Shown here one piece after another: positions 46,271 through 55,144 of a stretch of DNA of 64,000 nucleotides (position 1 is the first letter of the stretch; the number at the start of each line of letters is the position of its first letter). Origin of the DNA: Thermaerobacter sp. FW80 (GTDB lineage Bacteria > Bacillota > Sulfobacillia > Thermaerobacterales > Thermaerobacteraceae); NCBI RefSeq assembly GCF_004634385.1, contig NZ_CP037895.1, forward strand, positions 2,021,245 through 2,085,244. Reading direction: 5' to 3'. The notes beneath the pieces were generated by a model that worked only from the letters and a program-made list of their open reading frames with translations, did not search any database and was not told the DNA's origin. The translations under genes were made by a program, and so were the position numbers.

Positions 46271-47853
46271 AGGCCGCGGCGACGGCGGAGCCCGCCGCCC
46301 CCCGAGGGGCCAGCCCCGCGGACCGGACCGAGCCCGCTGCCCCCCGGGTGGCCAGCCCCGCGGGCCGGACCGAGCCCGCCGCCCCCCGAGGGGCCAGCCC
46401 CGCGGACCGGACCGGGCCCGCCGCCCCCCGGGCGAGCGGTCCCGCGGACCGGACCGAGCCCGCCACCGTCCCCGGCGGCGGCCACCCGTCGGCGCTGCTG
46501 GACTGGGGGCGGCTCCAGGCCCTGGTGGCCGCCAGCGAGCCGCGGCCGTCCCAGGGGTGGGTGGAAGAGGTGGTGGGCCTGGCGGTGGAGGCGCGGGGAC
46601 CGGTGAGCTCCCTGGGCGAGCTCTGCTGGATCCACCGGCAGGGGTTGTCGCCGGTGCCCGCCGAGGTGGTGGGGTTCCGGGGTCCCCGGACCCTGCTGAT
46701 GCCCCTGGGCGACGCCCGCGCCATCCGGCCGGGCAACCGGGTCGAGGCCACGGGGCGCGGCTTCGTGGTGGGCGTCGGCGAGGGGCTGCTGGGGCGGGTG
46801 CTGGACGGGTTGGGCCGCCCGTTGGACGGCCTGGGGCCGGTGGCCGCCGAGGCGTGGTATCCCGCCGAGGCCGATCCGCCGCCGCCCCTGAGTCGGCGCC
46901 CCATTCGGGAGCCGCTCCCGGTGGGCGTGCGGGCCATCGACGCCCTGCTCACCTGCGGGCGCGGCCAGCGGGTGGGCATCTTCGCCGGCAGCGGCGTCGG
47001 CAAGAGCACGCTGCTGGCGATGATGACCCGCCACACCGCCGCCGACGTGGTGGTGGTCGCCCTGATCGGGGAGCGCAACCGCGAGGTGCGGGACTTCGTC
47101 GACCACCACCTGGCCGGCGCCCGCCGGCGCACGGTGGTGGTGGCGGCCACCGCCGACCGGCCCGCGCTGGTGCGGATCAAGGCGGCCCAGGTGGCCACCG
47201 CCATCGCCGAGTTCTTCCGCGACCGAGGCCGCCACGTGCTGCTGGTGATGGACTCCGTCACGCGGTACGCCATGGCGCTGCGGGAGGTGGGCCTGGCGGT
47301 GGGCGAGCCGCCGGCGACCCGCGGCTACCCGCCGTCGGTGTTCGCCGCCCTGCCGCGCCTGTTGGAGCGGGCCGGCACGGGGCCGCGCGGCAGCATCACC
47401 GGCTTCTACACCGTGCTGGTGGACGGCGACGACTTCACCGAGCCCATCGCCGACGCCGTGCGCGGCACCTTGGACGGCCACATCGTGCTCTCGCGCCAGC
47501 TGGCCGAGGAGGGGCAGTTCCCGGCGGTGGACGTGCTGGCCAGCGTCAGCCGGCTGATGCCGGAGCTGGTCGAACCGGCCCACTGGGCCGCCGCCCAGCG
47601 CCTGCGGCGATGGCTCGGCGCCTACCGCGAGGCCCGCGATCTGGTGGAGATCGGCGCCTACCAGCGGGGCAGCAACCCCGACGTCGACCGGGCCCTGGAG
47701 CGCATGGCGGCCATCCGCGCCTTCCTGAGCCAGGGGCGCGACGAGGCGTCAGACTTCCCAGAGGCGGTGGCGCGGCTGCACCAGGTGGCGGGCGGTGCAC
47801 CCGAGGGCGAGGACGAGGCGAGGGCCGACCCGCGGGCACGGGCGACGGCGTGA
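46267..47853 (+). CDS. fliI: flagellar export ATPase FliI
   Basis: A 528-residue F1-beta-like ATPase of the type III export system. P-loop VGIFAGSGVGKSTLLAMM is near residue 237. IGERNREVRDFV, VMDSVTRYAMALREVGLAVGEPPATRGYPPSVFA and ISRQLAEEGQFPAVDVLASVSR-type segments confirm the family. The N-terminal 65 residues are four tandem copies of a 14-residue Pro/Ala repeat. GTG 46267 overlaps fliH. Confidence 0.95.
   Translation: MKAAATAEPAAPRGASPADRTEPAAPRVASPAGRTEPAAPRGASPADRTGPAAPRASGPADRTEPATVPGGGHPSALLDWGRLQALVAASEPRPSQGWVEEVVGLAVEARGPVSSLGELCWIHRQGLSPVPAEVVGFRGPRTLLMPLGDARAIRPGNRVEATGRGFVVGVGEGLLGRVLDGLGRPLDGLGPVAAEAWYPAEADPPPPLSRRPIREPLPVGVRAIDALLTCGRGQRVGIFAGSGVGKSTLLAMMTRHTAADVVVVALIGERNREVRDFVDHHLAGARRRTVVVAATADRPALVRIKAAQVATAIAEFFRDRGRHVLLVMDSVTRYAMALREVGLAVGEPPATRGYPPSVFAALPRLLERAGTGPRGSITGFYTVLVDGDDFTEPIADAVRGTLDGHIVLSRQLAEEGQFPAVDVLASVSRLMPELVEPAHWAAAQRLRRWLGAYREARDLVEIGAYQRGSNPDVDRALERMAAIRAFLSQGRDEASDFPEAVARLHQVAGGAPEGEDEARADPRARATA
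46288..46455 (+). repeat. four tandem 42-bp repeats in the start of fliI
   Basis: Four in-frame 42-base units encode EPAAPRGASPADRT, EPAAPRVASPAGRT, EPAAPRGASPADRT and GPAAPRASGPADRT. Units one and three differ by at most a base or two. This is a coding minisatellite ahead of the conserved ATPase. Confidence 0.93.
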
Positions 47854-47978
47854 GGAGCGGAGCGGCGCGGCGCGGGCGGCTGGGGTGCGGGTGCGTTCGC
47901 CGCTCCGTCCCGCATGGGCGACGGGGCCAGGGGGATGGCCCTGGCGCCGGATCGGGGAGACGGGGGGAGGGGATGGCG

Positions 47979-48443
47979 ATGGCCGAGCGCGAGCCCTTTC
48001 GCTTGCGACGGGTGTGGGACGTCCGGCGGCTGCAGGCGCTGGCGCGGCTCGCCGAGTGGAGCCGGTGGCAGGCGCGGGCGGAGGAGGCGCGCCGGGAGGC
48101 GAGCCGGATGGAGGCCGAGCGCCGGCGGGCGGCGGGCGCCCTGGCGACGGTGGGGGCCTCCCTCCCGGCGGTGGAGATGGCCGCCCGGTGGCGAGAGGTC
48201 GAGGCGCTGGGTCGGCGCACCGAGGCGGCCCACGGCCGGGCCCGGGTGCTAGCCCAGGAGGCGGCCACCCGCCAGCGCGAGGCGCTGAACGCCCGGCAGG
48301 AAGAACAGGCCTATCAGCGGCTCTACTGGCGCCACCGCGAGCGGCAACGCCTGGAGGCGCTGCGGCGGGAACAGGCCCGGGTCGACGAGGTCGCCGGGCG
48401 GGTGGCCGGGGGGAGGGGTCCGCATGGCGGCGGCTGGCGCTGA
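47979..48443 (+). CDS. fliJ: flagellar export chaperone FliJ
   Basis: A 154-residue coiled-coil protein with the FliJ pattern: FRLRRVWDVRRLQALARLAEWSRWQARAEE at the N-terminus, a long Arg/Ala/Glu helix, and RQEEQAYQRLYWRHRERQRLEALRREQARVDEVA at the C-terminus. It follows fliI, as in other flagellar operons. ATG 47979 is preferred to ATG 47973 because GGGGGGAGG (47962-47970) then has normal spacing. It overlaps fliK by 20 bases. Confidence 0.85.
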   Translation: MAEREPFRLRRVWDVRRLQALARLAEWSRWQARAEEARREASRMEAERRRAAGALATVGASLPAVEMAARWREVEALGRRTEAAHGRARVLAQEAATRQREALNARQEEQAYQRLYWRHRERQRLEALRREQARVDEVAGRVAGGRGPHGGGWR

Positions 48444-50376
48444 GGGGATCGGTGCCGCGAGCGGTCCGATCCTGGGGCCCGCCGCGGCGAGGGCCGTGAC
48501 GCGGCGGGGGGCACCCGATCCCGCCCCTGGGCGGGCGGCGGGTCTCGGCGCCCGCGGTGAAGGGGGGGCGTTCCTCGATCTCCTGCGCGCCCGGACGCGG
48601 CGGGCCGAGGATGCGGCGGAGCCGACCAGTGCCGCGGGACCGCCGGATCGCCGGCGCAAGGGGTTGGACCCGGACGACCGCGAGGCTGGCTCCGGCCCGT
48701 CCCGGGCCGCGGCCGCCGGATCGCGGGCGGCGGACGGCTGGGTCGGCTGGGCCGCCGCGCCGGGCGGGGCGACCGCCCCCGGGACGGGGCCGGCGACGGG
48801 CCCCGGCCAGGAGGGGCGCCCGGCGTCGGCGGTCGACGGGCGTGCGGCGGCCCCGTCGAACCCTCCGGTCGACCGAGCCCCCGGGCCGGGCGGCGAGGAT
48901 GGGGCTGCGCCTGGGGGCGGACCCGGGAGGCCGGGCGCGGTGTCGCCGGACGAGCGACGACCGGCGGGCTCGACCCCGACCGGCGGCGAGGACGGCGCCG
49001 TCGGCGGCCCCTCCGCGCCGGGCGGGGCGCCGCCCGCGCCGGGGGCTGGCGCCGCGGGTGGGGAGGGGACGCCGGGGAGGGCGGGTGCCGGCGGGTCGGG
49101 GCGCGAGGGCCTGGGGACCTCCGGCGGGCCGCTGCCCCCGGTCCCGGAGGCGGGCGGGAGCCCGGCGGTCGCCGCCGGCCCGGGGGGCGGTGGTGCGCCG
49201 GCCTCCGCCGGAGCCGGTGCCGGCCGCCCGATCCCGGGTGCGGCGGGGGACGCCGCCGTCGGCGCCGGCAGCCCGTCGTCGGGTGCTGGGCAGGACCCGG
49301 GCGCCCCTGGCGTCGCCGACCGCGCGGGCGGCACGGCCCCGGGGCGGGTCGAGGCCGACCGCGCGATGCCGGCGGTCGGAGCGCCTGGGGCGGGCGGGGA
49401 GGCGACCGGCGGCCCGGCCGGGGCCGCTGCCGGGGCCGGATCGCCCGAGGATGCCGCCGGCGAAGCCGCTGCAGGCGGCCCGGGCGACGGCGGGCGTCCG
49501 CCCGCCGGGGAGGGCTCCCTGCCCTCCGAGCCCGCCGTGGATGGGAGGTCCTCCGCCCGGGAGGGCGCCGGCCCCGCCGGCCCTGCGGGGGGCGATGCCG
49601 GCGGACCGAAGGCGGTCGGGAGGAAGGGCATGCCGGGGTCCTTGCCTGGCGGAGGAGGGGACCCGGCTCGCGGGGCGGGCGGGGCGGGACCCTCGCCATC
49701 CCAGGGCCATGGCGGCGTCCCGGCCGGCGGCGATCCGGGGGGCGGGTCCGTGGCGCCGGCGCCGGCCGGCACCCACCCGGCGGAGGCCGCGCAGGACGCG
49801 GCCGGGTTCCTCCGATCGGGGGGCGACGGTCCCTCCGCGGCCGCCCCGACCGGCGGGGTCCCGAGCCTGGCGCCCGGCGCGGACGCGGGGGGGATGCCGG
49901 GCCCCGGTGCCGCCGTCGACGCCGGCCGGTGGGCGCAGGCCGTGGCCCGCTGGATCGAGGGGCTGGAGTGGCACCGGAGCGGGGAGCGGCAGGTGCTCCG
50001 ACTCCACCTGACGCCCGCCCACCTGGGGCCGCTGCACGTGGAGGTGGCCGGCGACGCCGGCGGGCTGGCCGCCCGCATCACCGTCTTCAACCCCGACGCC
50101 CTGGTGCTGGTCAACCGGCATGCGGACGAGCTGCGGCAGGCCTTGGCGGCCCGCGGCTACCCGCTGGCCAGCCTGGACGTGGGCCTCGGCGCGGCGGGTG
50201 ACGAGGCGGGGCGGACCGGCGCGGGAAGGACGGGTGGCCAGGGCGGATGGCACCAGGACGGCGTGCCGTCGATCGGCCGGGCGGACCCCCTCATCGGGGC
50301 GAGCGCCCGCCGGGCGCTCCCCCGCGAAGCGCTGGGCGGCGTCGCCGGATCCGTCCGCCTGGACGTGCGGATCTGA
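48424..50376 (+). CDS. fliK: flagellar hook-length control protein FliK
   Basis: A 650-residue protein, about 500 residues of which are Gly/Pro/Ala-rich and without repeats of a fixed length. The conserved FliK C-domain is near residues 500-590: WHRSGERQVLRLHLTPAHLGPLHVEV, GGLAARITVFNPDALVLVNRHADELRQALAARGYPLASLDVGL. FliK measures hook length and switches export specificity, so a long disordered N-terminal ruler is expected. ATG 48424 lies inside fliJ. Confidence 0.85.
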   Translation: MAAAGAEGIGAASGPILGPAAARAVTRRGAPDPAPGRAAGLGARGEGGAFLDLLRARTRRAEDAAEPTSAAGPPDRRRKGLDPDDREAGSGPSRAAAAGSRAADGWVGWAAAPGGATAPGTGPATGPGQEGRPASAVDGRAAAPSNPPVDRAPGPGGEDGAAPGGGPGRPGAVSPDERRPAGSTPTGGEDGAVGGPSAPGGAPPAPGAGAAGGEGTPGRAGAGGSGREGLGTSGGPLPPVPEAGGSPAVAAGPGGGGAPASAGAGAGRPIPGAAGDAAVGAGSPSSGAGQDPGAPGVADRAGGTAPGRVEADRAMPAVGAPGAGGEATGGPAGAAAGAGSPEDAAGEAAAGGPGDGGRPPAGEGSLPSEPAVDGRSSAREGAGPAGPAGGDAGGPKAVGRKGMPGSLPGGGGDPARGAGGAGPSPSQGHGGVPAGGDPGGGSVAPAPAGTHPAEAAQDAAGFLRSGGDGPSAAAPTGGVPSLAPGADAGGMPGPGAAVDAGRWAQAVARWIEGLEWHRSGERQVLRLHLTPAHLGPLHVEVAGDAGGLAARITVFNPDALVLVNRHADELRQALAARGYPLASLDVGLGAAGDEAGRTGAGRTGGQGGWHQDGVPSIGRADPLIGASARRALPREALGGVAGSVRLDVRI

Positions 50377-50460
50377 ACGCACCTGAGCGCGGGCCGGCTA
50401 CGGCGGAGGCCTTGCCGGACCCGGCGTCGACGACGACGCGGACGACGAGAGGAGGTGGCG

Positions 50461-50961
50461 ATGGTGTCGACCCTGGCCGCCAGCTGGGCCGCCGCCCCCG
50501 CTGCGGCACGGACCGGCGAGGGGTCCTCCGGATCCCCCGTCCGCACCGCTGCGGCGACGACGGACTTGCGCTCCGGCGACGCGGCGAGACGGGCGGCCGG
50601 TCCCGGTGGTCTCGATCCCGACGCCTTCTTCCGGCTCCTGGCCGCGCAGCTGCGCTATCAGGATCCGCTCCAGCCCATGCAGGACACGGCCTTCGTGGCC
50701 CAGCTGGCCCAGCTCACCCAGCTGGAGGAGACCCGCGCCCTGCGGGCGGCGGTCTCCGGCCTGGCCGCGCTGCCGCTGCTCGGCCGGGCGGTGGCGGTGA
50801 CCACCGCCGACGGCGAGCGGACCGGGACGGTCACGGGGGTCCGCCTCGACCCCGCCGCGCCGGGGCTGCTGCTGGACGGCGAGCCGCTGGCCTGGGCCGA
50901 CGTGCTGGCACTGCGCCTGGTCCCCCAGGCCGACCCCACGAAGGAGGGTGAGGCGCCATGA
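50461..50961 (+). CDS. flgD: flagellar hook capping protein FlgD
   Basis: A 166-residue hook cap scaffold. LDPDAFFRLLAAQLRYQDPLQPMQDTAFVAQLAQLTQLEE is the diagnostic FlgD N-terminal motif. A short C-terminal beta region follows (GRAVAVTTADGERTGTVTGV). ATG 50461 has GGAGG five bases upstream; GTG 50455 is an alternative. The stop overlaps the next start. Confidence 0.94.
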   Translation: MVSTLAASWAAAPAAARTGEGSSGSPVRTAAATTDLRSGDAARRAAGPGGLDPDAFFRLLAAQLRYQDPLQPMQDTAFVAQLAQLTQLEETRALRAAVSGLAALPLLGRAVAVTTADGERTGTVTGVRLDPAAPGLLLDGEPLAWADVLALRLVPQADPTKEGEAP

Positions 50962-51824
50962 TGCGCTCGCTGTACGCCGCCATCTCGGGGCTGCAGAACC
51001 ACCAGCTCCGGATGGACGTCATCGGCAACAACATCGCCAACGTGAACACCGTGGGCTTCAAGGCCTCCCGCGTGACCTTCAAGGAGCTCTTCAGCCAGAC
51101 CTTGCGCGGGGCGGCGGCCCCCACCCCTCCCGTGCGCGGCGGGACCAACCCGATCCAGATCGGGCTGGGCACCACCCTGAGCGGCATCGACGTGGTGCAC
51201 CAGCCGGGCAACCCGCAGGTCACGGGGGTCAACACCGACCTGGCCATCCAGGGGGACGGGTTCTTCGTCCTCCGGGATGCCACCGGCGCCGAGGTCTACA
51301 CCCGGGCGGGCGACTTCCGCCTGGACGCCCAGGGGTACCTGGTCAGCGGCGACGGCCTCTTGGTGCTGGGGTGGCAGGCCGATGACGGCGTCCTCCCAGA
51401 TCCGGATCCCACGGCTGCCGGTCCCATCCGGGTCCTCGACCCCGATGCGGACCCCGCGACGGAGCCCGAGAACGTCGTGGTCTCCTTCAGCATCGACACC
51501 GCGGGCGTCATCACCGGCACCTTCGCCGACGGCAGCACCCGACCCATCGCCCAGATCGCCCTGGCCACCTTCGCCAACCCCAGCGGCCTGCTGCGCGACG
51601 GTCACCTCTACCGCCAGTCCAACAACTCGGGGGTGCCCGACGTGGGGGCACCAGGCACCGGCGGCCGGGGCACCGTCCAGGCGGGGGCCCTGGAGATGTC
51701 CAACGTCGACCTCTCCCGGGAGTTCGTCGACATGATCGTCACCCAGCGCGGCTTCCAGGCCAACTCGCGGGTGATCACCACCTCCGACGAGATGCTGCAG
51801 GAGCTGGTCAACCTCAAGCGGTGA
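50958..51824 (+). CDS. flgE: flagellar hook protein FlgE (FlgE/FlgG family)
   Basis: A 288-residue hook/rod protein. MMRSLYAAISGLQNHQLRMDVIGNNIANVNTVGFK is the N-terminal signature. DLAIQGDGFFVLRD and YTRAGDFRLDAQGYLV follow, and the C-terminus is MSNVDLSREFVDMIVTQRGFQANSRVITTSDEMLQELVNL. Position after flgD argues for hook protein FlgE, but the size is nearer FlgG, so a FlgG-like role is possible. ATG overlaps flgD. Confidence 0.88.
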   Translation: MMRSLYAAISGLQNHQLRMDVIGNNIANVNTVGFKASRVTFKELFSQTLRGAAAPTPPVRGGTNPIQIGLGTTLSGIDVVHQPGNPQVTGVNTDLAIQGDGFFVLRDATGAEVYTRAGDFRLDAQGYLVSGDGLLVLGWQADDGVLPDPDPTAAGPIRVLDPDADPATEPENVVVSFSIDTAGVITGTFADGSTRPIAQIALATFANPSGLLRDGHLYRQSNNSGVPDVGAPGTGGRGTVQAGALEMSNVDLSREFVDMIVTQRGFQANSRVITTSDEMLQELVNLKR

Positions 51825-51906
51825 TCCCCACCGCGGGCCCCGGTGGGCTCGGGCGCCCCGCTGCCCGGAGCGGGGGCCGCCGCGGACGGGCCCGCCGGCC
51901 CCCGGC

Positions 51907-51950
51907 GGACGAACCCGGCCGGGCGGCGCAGCCGGCCGGCCGGGTTCGCC
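51907..51950 (+). repeat. hairpin of inverted GGACGAACCCGGCCGG copies
   Basis: The left arm GGACGAACCCGGCCGG (51907-51922) pairs with CCGGCCGGGTTCGCC (51936-51950) over 15 base pairs with a single bulged A and a 13-base loop. No T tract follows, so it is not a standard terminator. Confidence 0.8.
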
Positions 51951-52074
51951 GACGCGGTGGATGCCGCATCCGCTGCGGGTGGAGGCATCGCGGACCCGTC
52001 CCAGCCGGCGGGCGGCGCGGGGGAGCAGGAGGGAGGAGCCCGGCCCTCTGGGTGGGGCGGGGGCCCCGTCGTCG

Positions 52075-52225
52075 GGTGCGGCCGGCGAAATCCGGTGGCC
52101 TGGTGCAGCCGGCGGAACCCCGTCCGCCGGTGGGGGTGGCGGAGCTGCGTCCCCGGTGCGCGTGGCGAAACCCCGTCCCCCGGTGCGGGTGGCGGAATCT
52201 CGTCCCCCGGTGCGGTTGGCCGGCG
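52075..52225 (+). repeat. 26-27 bp tandem repeat array
   Basis: Units begin at 52075, 52102, 52129, 52155, 52182 and (partial) 52209. Each opens GGTGCGGGTGGCGGAA or a close variant and ends CGTCCCC. Because one unit is 26 bases, the array does not keep a reading frame. There are no unique spacers, so it is not a CRISPR. Confidence 0.85.
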
Positions 52226-52312
52226 AGGCCGCCGGCGGCCGGCCCGCGGCGCCGCGGTGCACGCCCGGTACGGGCAGCGCCGCGGCACGGATCGGGGAGG
52301 AGGGGCGGTCCG

Positions 52313-52699
52313 GTGGTCCGGGTGACCCGTCTCGACGGACGGGAGCTGGTGGTCAACGCCGAGCTCATCGAGCTCTTGGAGGCGACGCCCGACACCGTCA
52401 TCACCCTGTCCACCGGCCGGCGGCTGGTGGTGCGGGAGTCGGTGGCGGAGGTGGTGCGGCGGGTGGTCGCGTATCGCCGGCGGGTGGCCGTCGGCGGGGG
52501 ACGGTTCGTGGCCGCCGCCCGTCTCCGCCGGGCGGGGTCGGGGCTCGGCGGGGCGGGGCGCCGTGGCGGCGCGGAGGGTGCCAACGGCCCGCCATCCCCC
52601 GAGCCGGTGGAGGGTTCCCCGCTCGCGCCGAAGGCGGCCCGGGGCCCGGGCGGGGCGGAGCGGTGCACCCGTGGGTGCGAGGACGGTGACGGTGCGTGA
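52313..52699 (+). CDS. flbD: FlbD family flagellar protein
   Basis: A 128-residue protein. The first 50 residues, VRVTRLDGRELVVNAELIELLEATPDTVITL to VVRESVAEVVRRVV, match the FlbD/YlzI family found between flgE and fliL in Firmicutes and spirochaetes. Biochemical role is unknown. The other 70 residues are a variable Gly/Arg/Pro tail; the family is usually about 70 long. GTG 52313 follows GGGGAGGAGGGG. The stop overlaps fliL. Confidence 0.88.
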   Translation: MVRVTRLDGRELVVNAELIELLEATPDTVITLSTGRRLVVRESVAEVVRRVVAYRRRVAVGGGRFVAAARLRRAGSGLGGAGRRGGAEGANGPPSPEPVEGSPLAPKAARGPGGAERCTRGCEDGDGA

Positions 52700-53253
52700 G
52701 AGGCAGGATCAGGACGGCGCTGGTGGTCGTCGTCGCCGCCGCCGTGGCGGCGGCGGGGACGTGGTGGGCCATGGCCCGGCAGGGCGCGGCGAAGCCCGCG
52801 GAGCCCGCCCCCGTGGACGTCTCCCTGGAGCCCTTCACCACCAATCTGCGGGACGGGCGGGTGGTCCAGGTGACCCTGGTGCTCCGCGTGGCCGGACCGG
52901 AGGCGGCGGACGAGCTGGAGCACGGCCGGATGGCCGACGTCCGGCACCAGGTGTATCGGGTCCTGCGGGGGATGACCGCCGCCGACCTGGCGGGGACGGC
53001 CGGCATGGACCGCCTGCGGCAGGCCGTCTGGCACGCCCTGGCGGATCCGGCGGACGGGGCCGTGCCCGGCCACGGTCAGGCCCCGGCGTCCGACGGGACG
53101 TCGGCCGCGGCGTCCCCTGCCGGCGGCCGTGGGGCGGCCGCGGCCGGATCCCCGGGGGCCGAGGCCGGGGCGGCGGCCGGCCCGGGCGCCGGCGTGGGAG
53201 GGCTGGGCCTGCCGATCCGTGAGGTCCTGATCACCGATCTCATCGTCCAGTGA
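52696..53253 (+). CDS. fliL: flagellar basal body-associated protein FliL
   Basis: A 185-residue single-pass membrane protein. The membrane helix is TALVVVVAAAVAAAGTWWAM. SLEPFTTNLRDGRVVQVTLVLRV and the C-terminal IREVLITDLIVQ are the conserved FliL ends. About 50 Ala/Gly-rich residues are inserted just before the last motif. It stabilises stators around the motor. GTG 52696 overlaps flbD. Confidence 0.88.
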   Translation: MRGRIRTALVVVVAAAVAAAGTWWAMARQGAAKPAEPAPVDVSLEPFTTNLRDGRVVQVTLVLRVAGPEAADELEHGRMADVRHQVYRVLRGMTAADLAGTAGMDRLRQAVWHALADPADGAVPGHGQAPASDGTSAAASPAGGRGAAAAGSPGAEAGAAAGPGAGVGGLGLPIREVLITDLIVQ

Positions 53254-53273
53254 GGCGGGGAGGAGGGCCAGCG

Positions 53274-54245
53274 GTGACCCAGGGGACGGGGCGGAGGGCC
53301 GGGCGGCGGTCGCCGGTGATCCGGATCTACGACTTCCGCCGTCCCGACAAGTTCTCCAAGGAACAGCTGCGCACCCTGGCCATGGTCCACGAGAACGTGG
53401 CGCGCCTGGCCACGGGCTTCCTCTCGGGCCAGCTGCGCACGGTGGTCGAGGTGCGCGTGCTGGAGGTCGAGGAGACCACCTACGGCGAGTTCATCGCGGA
53501 CCTCCCCAACCCCACGGTGCTGGCGGTGTTCAGCCTGCCGCCCCTGGAGAGCAGCGCCGTGATGGACATCGAGCCGTCCATCGCCTTCCCCATGGTCGAC
53601 CGGCTCTTCGGCGGACCCGGCACCGGCACCGCGACGGGCCGCGGCCTGACGGAGATCGAGACGGTGGTCATGCGGATGATCCTGCAGGGGCTGCTGGAGG
53701 CGGTGGCCGAGGGGTGGGCGCAGCTGGCCCAGGTCCAGGGCGAGCTGGTGACGGTGGCGGCCAACCCGCTGTTCGTCCAGATCCAGGCACCCAACGAGAT
53801 CGCCGTGCGGGTGGTGATGGCCGTCCGCTTCGGCCAGCAGGAGGGCGCCTGGCGCCTGTGCCTGCCCTATCCGCTGCTGGAGCCGGTGCTGCCGCGGTTG
53901 GCGGTCCACCAGTACTACGCCAGGGGCACGCGCAGCCACGCCGCCTCCCGGGACCGGTGGGCCGAGGGGCTCCGGCAGGTGCCGCTGCCGGTCAGCGTGG
54001 TGCTGGGGCGGACCCGGTTGACGGTGCGGGAGCTGCTCGCCCTGGAGCCGGGGCACGTGCTCCGGTTGGACACACCGGCCGACGGGCTCGTCGACGTGGT
54101 CGTCGCCGGCCGGCCCAAGTTCCGCGGCCTGCCGGGCCGGGCCGGCCCGAGGCTGGCCGTCCGGGTGGTGGAACGGGTGGCAGAGGAGGCGCAACAGGGC
54201 GATGGGCACGGGCGAGTGGGAGATGTTGTCGCAGGAGGAGATTGA
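53274..54245 (+). CDS. fliM: flagellar motor switch protein FliM lacking the CheY-binding N-terminus
   Basis: A 323-residue C-ring protein. [30 protein letters not shown] starts the CheC-like middle domain, with [26 protein letters not shown], and [11 protein letters not shown] and [20 protein letters not shown]. The C-terminal SpoA domain has [29 protein letters not shown]. The usual N-terminal LSQxEIDALL peptide is absent, even from the longest possible start (53250). GTG 53274 follows GGGGAGGAGGG. It overlaps fliN by 44 bases. Confidence 0.94.
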   Translation: MTQGTGRRAGRRSPVIRIYDFRRPDKFSKEQLRTLAMVHENVARLATGFLSGQLRTVVEVRVLEVEETTYGEFIADLPNPTVLAVFSLPPLESSAVMDIEPSIAFPMVDRLFGGPGTGTATGRGLTEIETVVMRMILQGLLEAVAEGWAQLAQVQGELVTVAANPLFVQIQAPNEIAVRVVMAVRFGQQEGAWRLCLPYPLLEPVLPRLAVHQYYARGTRSHAASRDRWAEGLRQVPLPVSVVLGRTRLTVRELLALEPGHVLRLDTPADGLVDVVVAGRPKFRGLPGRAGPRLAVRVVERVAEEAQQGDGHGRVGDVVAGGD

Positions 54246-55095
54246 CGCCTTGCTCCGCAGCCTGGCCGAGGAGGGCGGCCCGGAGGCCGCGACGACGGCT
54301 GCGAGCGGACCGGCCGGCGGGACCGACCCCGGGCCCGGCCAGCAGGCGCCGCGCCCGGGAGCGGGCAGTGCAGCCGAGGGTGCGCCGGCCGCAGGGGCTC
54401 CAGCCCCGTCTGGGCCGGGCGCCGGGGCCCTTGTCGAGGCGGGGACCGGGGACGCCGACCCTTCGCCGGGGACCGCCGCGGGCGGCGCAGCGTCGGGGGG
54501 TGACGACGCCCCAACCGGCGAGGAGGCGGGCTCCGGCGGCGGCGCCGGCCGAGCCGGCGCCGCCGCCGGGGGGGCTGAGGCCCGGGCATCCCAGGGCCCG
54601 CCGGCCGACGCCGGCGGGCCGGGCGGGGGTCCGGCAGGAGGGACGGGGACCGCCGCCGGGCCCGGTGCCGGTCGCCCGTCCCACGCCGCGGCCGCGGCCG
54701 CGGAGCCAGCGGCGACCTCCTGGGAGGCGGGCGCGGGCGAGGCGGCGGAGGCGGCCTTCGAACCCTTCTCGCCGGCCGCCGGCCCCGGCGAGGCGGCTGC
54801 GGGGCTCGGTGGCGCGGGGCGTTCGGCCGCGCCGCGGGGGACGCTGGACCTCCTGCTGGACGTGCCCCTGCAGATCACGGTGGAGCTCGGCCAGACCCAG
54901 CGGACCGTGCGGGAACTGTTGGAGATGGCCCCCGGGACCGTGGTCGAGCTGGATCGCCTGGCCGGCGAGCCCGTGGATCTCCTGGTCAACGGCCGGCTGA
55001 TCGCCCGGGGCGAGGTGGTGGTGATCGATGAGAACTTCGGCATCCGCATCACCGACATCGTCAGCCCCGGGGAGCGCCTGCGCCGGCTGCGGTGA
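54202..55095 (+). CDS. fliN: flagellar motor switch protein FliN with FliM-type N-terminal peptide
   Basis: A 297-residue protein. Residues 7-18 read [12 protein letters not shown], the CheY-P docking peptide normally at the start of FliM or FliY. About 190 Gly/Ala/Pro residues follow. The C-terminal SpoA domain ([36 protein letters not shown] to [20 protein letters not shown]) is a complete FliN domain. Unlike FliY of B. subtilis there is no CheC phosphatase domain in between. ATG 54202 overlaps fliM; ATG 54223 is an alternative that would still include the peptide. Confidence 0.92.
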   Translation: MGTGEWEMLSQEEIDALLRSLAEEGGPEAATTAASGPAGGTDPGPGQQAPRPGAGSAAEGAPAAGAPAPSGPGAGALVEAGTGDADPSPGTAAGGAASGGDDAPTGEEAGSGGGAGRAGAAAGGAEARASQGPPADAGGPGGGPAGGTGTAAGPGAGRPSHAAAAAAEPAATSWEAGAGEAAEAAFEPFSPAAGPGEAAAGLGGAGRSAAPRGTLDLLLDVPLQITVELGQTQRTVRELLEMAPGTVVELDRLAGEPVDLLVNGRLIARGEVVVIDENFGIRITDIVSPGERLRRLR

Positions 55096-55144
55096 CCGCC
55101 GCCCCTCGCCGCCGGCCGCGGCCGCCGGGCCGCCGCGCCGGCCG

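Larger units (their letters stand above)
51825..52312. other. intergenic region with hairpin and tandem repeats between flgE and flbD
   Basis: 488 bases with no convincing gene. Frames through it give low-complexity products matching nothing. It contains a strong hairpin made of two inverted copies of the dispersed motif (51907-51950), an array of about five and a half 26-27 bp repeats (52075-52225), and the flbD ribosome-binding site. It is by far the largest break in the operon after flgB. Confidence 0.75.

Noticed and set aside
43606-47583. A minus-strand open frame of about 1300 codons opposite fliG-fliH-fliI
   Set aside because: It crosses three well-supported plus-strand genes and its product is low-complexity with no family signature. 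It is a compositional artefact.
52075-52225. A CRISPR array
   Set aside because: The 26-27 bp units are directly adjacent with no unique spacers, and no cas genes are present.
51843-52325. A protein gene in the flgE-flbD gap
   Set aside because: The frame is open only because of composition. The product is Gly/Arg-rich, crosses a repeat array that changes frame, and has no conserved segment.
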